The notes below the pieces were generated by a model. That model was not told the DNA's origin, ran no database searches, and was given only the letters and a program-made list of their open reading frames with translations. From Rhizophagus irregularis (Eukaryota; Glomeromycota; Glomeromycetes; Glomerales; Glomeraceae): DNA of 64,000 bases. Position numbers and translations under genes: made by a program. Each line of letters opens with the position of its first letter. Within the stretch, counting starts at the first letter, position 1. The stretch is taken from the NCBI RefSeq assembly GCF_026210795.1, contig NC_089434.1, positions 4,588,001 to 4,652,000 on the forward strand, written 5' to 3'. Below, one piece after another: positions 60,487 to 64,000 of the stretch.

Positions 60487-61488
60487 GTATTACAATATAG
60501 ATTAAAGAATAAAGTAAATAATTGAGAAATCTAGGTTTTTAATTAAATTCAACTATAAATCAATAAATAATAAACTGGTTGAGATTAATCAAACCATTTT
60601 AAAGAACTATAATATAAAAATAAAGATGTTGTATAATAAGTAATATGCCTGTATTTTCAACCTATCAGTTATTCAAATTGCATTAATTTTTTGAGTTAAT
60701 TCAGAGTCAAAATAAAATATTTATAGAATGAAAATTGATATTTTAAAATAAAACAATAAATTTTTTTTCTTTTTGAAAAGACTGATAATATACAGTAAAA
60801 TATTTACTAAAAATAAATCAAAATTAAAAATAATTTTTATACCTTTTGAATAATAAACTAATTATCTAAGGTTTTACATAAATAAAAAAATAAAAAAAGG
60901 AAGCATATTTTTCAAAAAATGGATTTTTCAACTACATAATTATGAATTATTAATTATAAATTTACAGATAATTTGTTTATATTATCTTTATGATATAAAT
61001 TGTATTAGCATAAGAAAATCACCAAACTAATTTTCATATGGGCTTCAGGGTGATTATATAATATATAATCTTTACATACTCATAATTCAATTACTTAAAA
61101 TCAAAGCCTTCTGATTTAAACTGATTATATAATAAATTTTTTTTTGCAGCTCAAGAATAAATATAAGATATAATATAGGTAATTATTAAAAAAAAATTAA
61201 ATAGTATAGTGGTTAGATTGGATGGTTATGACAAGTTTCTTTCTTATATAATATTATAAACATTACTGATATAATTATTTCATTAAAAAAGAATTTTTAA
61301 GCTTATGATTATAAGTTTTTTTTTATTTAGCTATTTATTCTCATTAAATATATATTGCAAATCAATGATAGTCAAGAAAAAATCAAAGTTTAAAATAAAA
61401 AAAATTATCATATTTTTTGATAAAAATGGGATTATATTAAATTATAATGTATCAATTATCAAAAAAATAAAGGCTTTTAAAAACCTTT
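60487..61488. other. AT-rich non-coding DNA
   Basis: No gene supported; the 61305-61502 frame is AT-encoded and Lys/Ile-rich. Confidence 0.45.
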
Positions 61489-62043
61489 ATGGAAGAAGAT
61501 AAAACTGCATTATCTTTCTTGAATACAAATTTACTTCCTATTACTTCTATACCTGATAACAATATTGTAGATAAAAGTTTTCAATTAGTAAATCAGAATA
61601 AGCATATTAATGCTAATGAATCTTCAGTTGACAATATTATAAAATCTGATGATGAAGAAATTCATGATGATGCGTTAGATTTTGATTTATCAAAAGAAGT
61701 TAATAAAGTTGATACAGATATTAAAAATGGAGATCCAAACTTTCATTATGGGTTAAATAGCATATCAAAAAGCTAGATATACAAATATTTAATTATTTTT
61801 ACAAAATAATTAAATAACAAGAAAATATTATAAGAAGAATTGGAAGTTAGAAATAATAAACAAATAAAAGTGCAGGTAACGTCCATACAAAGAAGAAAAA
61901 GTAATAATAATGGTAGTAAAAGATTAAATCAAGGTAAAAAATCAAAAAGATCTTTTGAAAATATGGAAAATATAGATCCACAAACCATACCACCACGAAA
62001 AAAAGAACAATTAAAAAGAAACATACGTCAGCAGAGTCAATAA
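61489..62043 (+). pseudogene. C-terminal remnant of a MULE-like transposase
   Basis: Two frame pieces: an acidic 95-codon frame from ATG 61489 (ESSVDNIIKSDDEEIHDDAL) and, after a 60-bp A/T interruption, a basic one at 61840-62043 (EVRNNKQIKVQVTSIQRRKS, then a Gly/Lys/Arg-rich stretch). The second resembles the tail after the SWIM zinc finger in fungal MULE transposases (IQVQVTSIQRR-type motif), recalled from memory, not searched. The catalytic DDE region and SWIM finger are absent. Confidence 0.4.
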
Positions 62044-62199
62044 AATTAAAAAATGGAGACCAGTAGCTTATATTGATAATGCTTTTATATAAATAAAGAA
62101 AAGAATTTTATTAATTATATAAGTTACAAATTGAAATATTGATATTATCAATGTCAAATACAATTTAATAAAATAAAGTTAAAAGTTAGGTATAAAAAC

Positions 62200-62330
62200 G
62201 CGTATAAAAATGTATTAAAAATATTAAAACATGAAAATACCTATATTTTCTTCGTATAACATTGAAATTTAGGTTATTTTCACGGCAATTTTACGAGAGT
62301 AAACGCGCGTTTTGACTTTTGAAGAAATTT
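62200..62330 (+). repeat. Dispersed repeat R3, copy 2
   Basis: Inverted, diverged counterpart of 28925-29085 (ATGAAAATACCTATATTTTC then TTCGTATAACATTGAAATTT, AGAGTAAACGCGCGTT). Confidence 0.5.
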
Positions 62331-62784
62331 TTTTTTCTGGGGTACACGTGAAGTTACACGTGAACACACCTGTTTTTGTTACACAAGATTCGAAGTTGTT
62401 TACTAGTGAAGATGTCATTTGAGTGAGAACTGAGAAGTTTTTCAATAACTGAATCGAAAAATAGAGCACAGTATGTTTACAATTTTAAAATTATAAATGT
62501 TAAAGTCTAATGAATAAAATTATATATACTGTAGCTATTTTTTTAATATATAGGTTTCGTACCGTAACTTTGTAGCTGGGAATCAGGCTTTAAAGTGAAT
62601 GTATGCGAAAACATTTTTATGAAGTTTTTCATACTTCAATGTAAGAAAATAGGATCATATAAAAAATGTTTTCAGAACGTAAAATCATATTTTTAATTTC
62701 TGATTATTTAAAGATTTAAGAAAATTATGTACAATATGTACGTAAGTTATAAATAAGTTTTTGAATGTTTATTAATTATATATT

Positions 62785-63215
62785 ACAATAAAGAATTCTT
62801 AATTATAATAATTGATTCTAATCCAGTCGGGATTCAGATGAAGGAAGACAAACGGCCTGTGGAATCAAAGACCTATGGATTTGCTGATTACAATACCCCC
62901 AAAGCTTCTACTTACAAGAAACCTCTGCTTCAAAATCTACTCTATATCGCTCTCAATCATTACGGCTTGATCGAAAAAAAAACACCAAATTTGAAAACGA
63001 ACCAATGTTAACAACTAAGGAAAGAATACAAACAAGTTACTACTCCTGGGCATTCGAGAAAAACTACAGAAGTAACATCAAAGGCAATAACTGAAAAGCT
63101 CTCAAACAAAGATTGATGATGATGGTTGATTTTGAGAAAAAGAATCAAAGTCACTTTAACTCCAAGAAAACGAAACGTGAACAAAAGTAGTATTACATAA
63201 TCTAATAATCGTACT
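62785..63215 (+). repeat. Second copy of the 22835-23466 coding remnant
   Basis: Shared in order: AAAGAATTCTTAATTATAAT, CAAAGCTTCTACTT, CTATATCGCTCTCAAT, GAAAAAAAAACACCAAATTT, GCATTCGAGAAAAACTACAG and CGAAACGTGAACAAAAG. Both copies carry stops in every frame. This copy lacks about 200 bp present in the first, and runs directly into the 116-bp satellite. Confidence 0.8.
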
Positions 63216-63223
63216 ATTACATC

Positions 63224-64000
63224 TTTCTTTGACTTCTTGGGCAAAAGATTTTGATGAATGTTCGGTAAAACTCCACCTTGAGCAATCGTAACATGACCGA
63301 GCAACTTATTCAACTCGATAATTCAATCCAAACTGCACCTTTCTTTGACTTCTTGGGTAAAAATTTTGATGAATGTTCAGTAAAACCCCACTTGAGCAAT
63401 CGTAACATGACCGAGCAACTTATTCAACTCGATAATTCAATCCAAACTGCTCCTTTCTTTGACTTCTTGGGCAAAAGATTTTGATGAATGTTCGGTAGAA
63501 CTCCACCTTGAGCAATCGTAACATGACCGAGCAACTTATTCAACTCGATAATTCAATCCAAACTGCACCTTTCTTTGACTTCTTGGGCAAAAGATTTTGA
63601 TGAATGTTCGGTAGAACTCCACCTTGAGCAATCGTAACATGACCGAGCAACTTATTCAACTCGATAATTCAATCCAAACTGCTCCTTTCTTTGACTTCTT
63701 GGGCAAAAGATTTTGATGAATGTTCGGTAGAACTCCACCTTGAGCAATCGTAACATGACCGAGCAACTTATTCAACTCGATAATTCAATCCAAACTGCAC
63801 CTTTCTTTGACTTCTTGGGCAAAAGATTTTGATGAATGTTCGGTAGAACTCCACCTTGAGCAATCGTAACATGACCGAGCAACTTATTCAACTCGATAAT
63901 TCAATCCAAACTGCACCTTTCTTTGACTTCTTGGGTAAAAGATTTTGATGAATGTTCGGTAGAACTCCACCTTGAGCAATCGTAACATGACCGAGCAACT
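63224..64000. repeat. 116-bp tandem satellite, ~6.7 units, open at right edge
   Basis: TTTCTTTGACTTCTTGGG starts at 63224, 63340, 63454, 63570, 63686, 63802 and 63918: periods 116, 114, 116, 116, 116, 116. The variant base in ACTGC(A/T)CC alternates A,T,A,T,A,A, suggesting growth by dimer duplication. Because 116 is not a multiple of 3, the array is not a coding repeat; the 63278-63484 frame exists only because one unit is 114 bp. Confidence 0.92.

Noticed and set aside
61305-61502. 65-codon ORF overlapping the MULE-like remnant start
   Set aside because: Composition is A/T-driven (Lys, Ile, Phe) with no family resemblance.
63278-63484. ORF with two identical protein repeats
   Set aside because: Exists only because one satellite unit is 114 bp; the other units are 116 bp and break the frame.

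Overview
This window looks like nuclear DNA of a filamentous fungus with a very AT-rich, repeat-dominated genome. The best match is an arbuscular mycorrhizal fungus of the Rhizophagus type. That placement is an inference from four things seen here: short GT-AG introns, a 476-residue F-box protein plus two decayed relatives, an RRM-headed cellular RNA-dependent RNA polymerase gene, and a mix of DIRS-like, LINE, hAT-like and pogo-like elements. I found no rRNA, tRNA, CRISPR array or bacterial-style operon.

Layout. 0-4 kb: AT-rich non-coding DNA holding a 1.37 kb non-autonomous DNA element with an 8-bp target duplication. 4.1-9.2 kb (minus): an eroded RNA-silencing RNA-dependent RNA polymerase gene, broken by about ten frameshifts and by two DIRS-like retrotransposon fragments, one lying just before the catalytic DLDGDD. 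10.8-12.5 kb (plus): a kinesin-13-like motor gene that splices cleanly through 11 exons, one of only 11 nt, but lacks the switch I SSRSH segment. 12.8-16 kb: four small inverted-repeat elements. 16.8-20.3 kb: a decayed LINE with a tiny nested element.

20.7-33.9 kb: a mosaic of segmental duplications, with three copies of one repeat in both orientations, two copies of another, an F-box pseudogene, and two inverted, partial SF3B4 (U2 snRNP splicing factor) copies sharing a nonsense codon. 34.5-36.0 kb (minus): the intact F-box/LRR-like gene. 37.3-37.8 kb: a hAT transposase remnant. 41.3-41.9 kb: an intact 200-residue orphan ORF. 43-49 kb: pogo-like MITEs and another F-box remnant.

51-64 kb: almost entirely repeats. 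These include degenerate tandem arrays, a 440-bp LINE 3' end and a 243-bp retroposon (each with a clear target duplication), a 525-bp near-perfect foldback inside a minisatellite, a MULE-like transposase remnant, and a 116-bp satellite running off the right edge.

Only three protein genes look intact: the kinesin-like gene, the F-box gene and the 200-residue ORF. The rest is transposon or duplicated-gene debris. The genes do not form one pathway. The strongest leads are the switch-I-less kinesin, the element family with AGGACCC ends, the GGATATCC-studded MITE, the long foldback, and the silencing polymerase broken by a retroelement.
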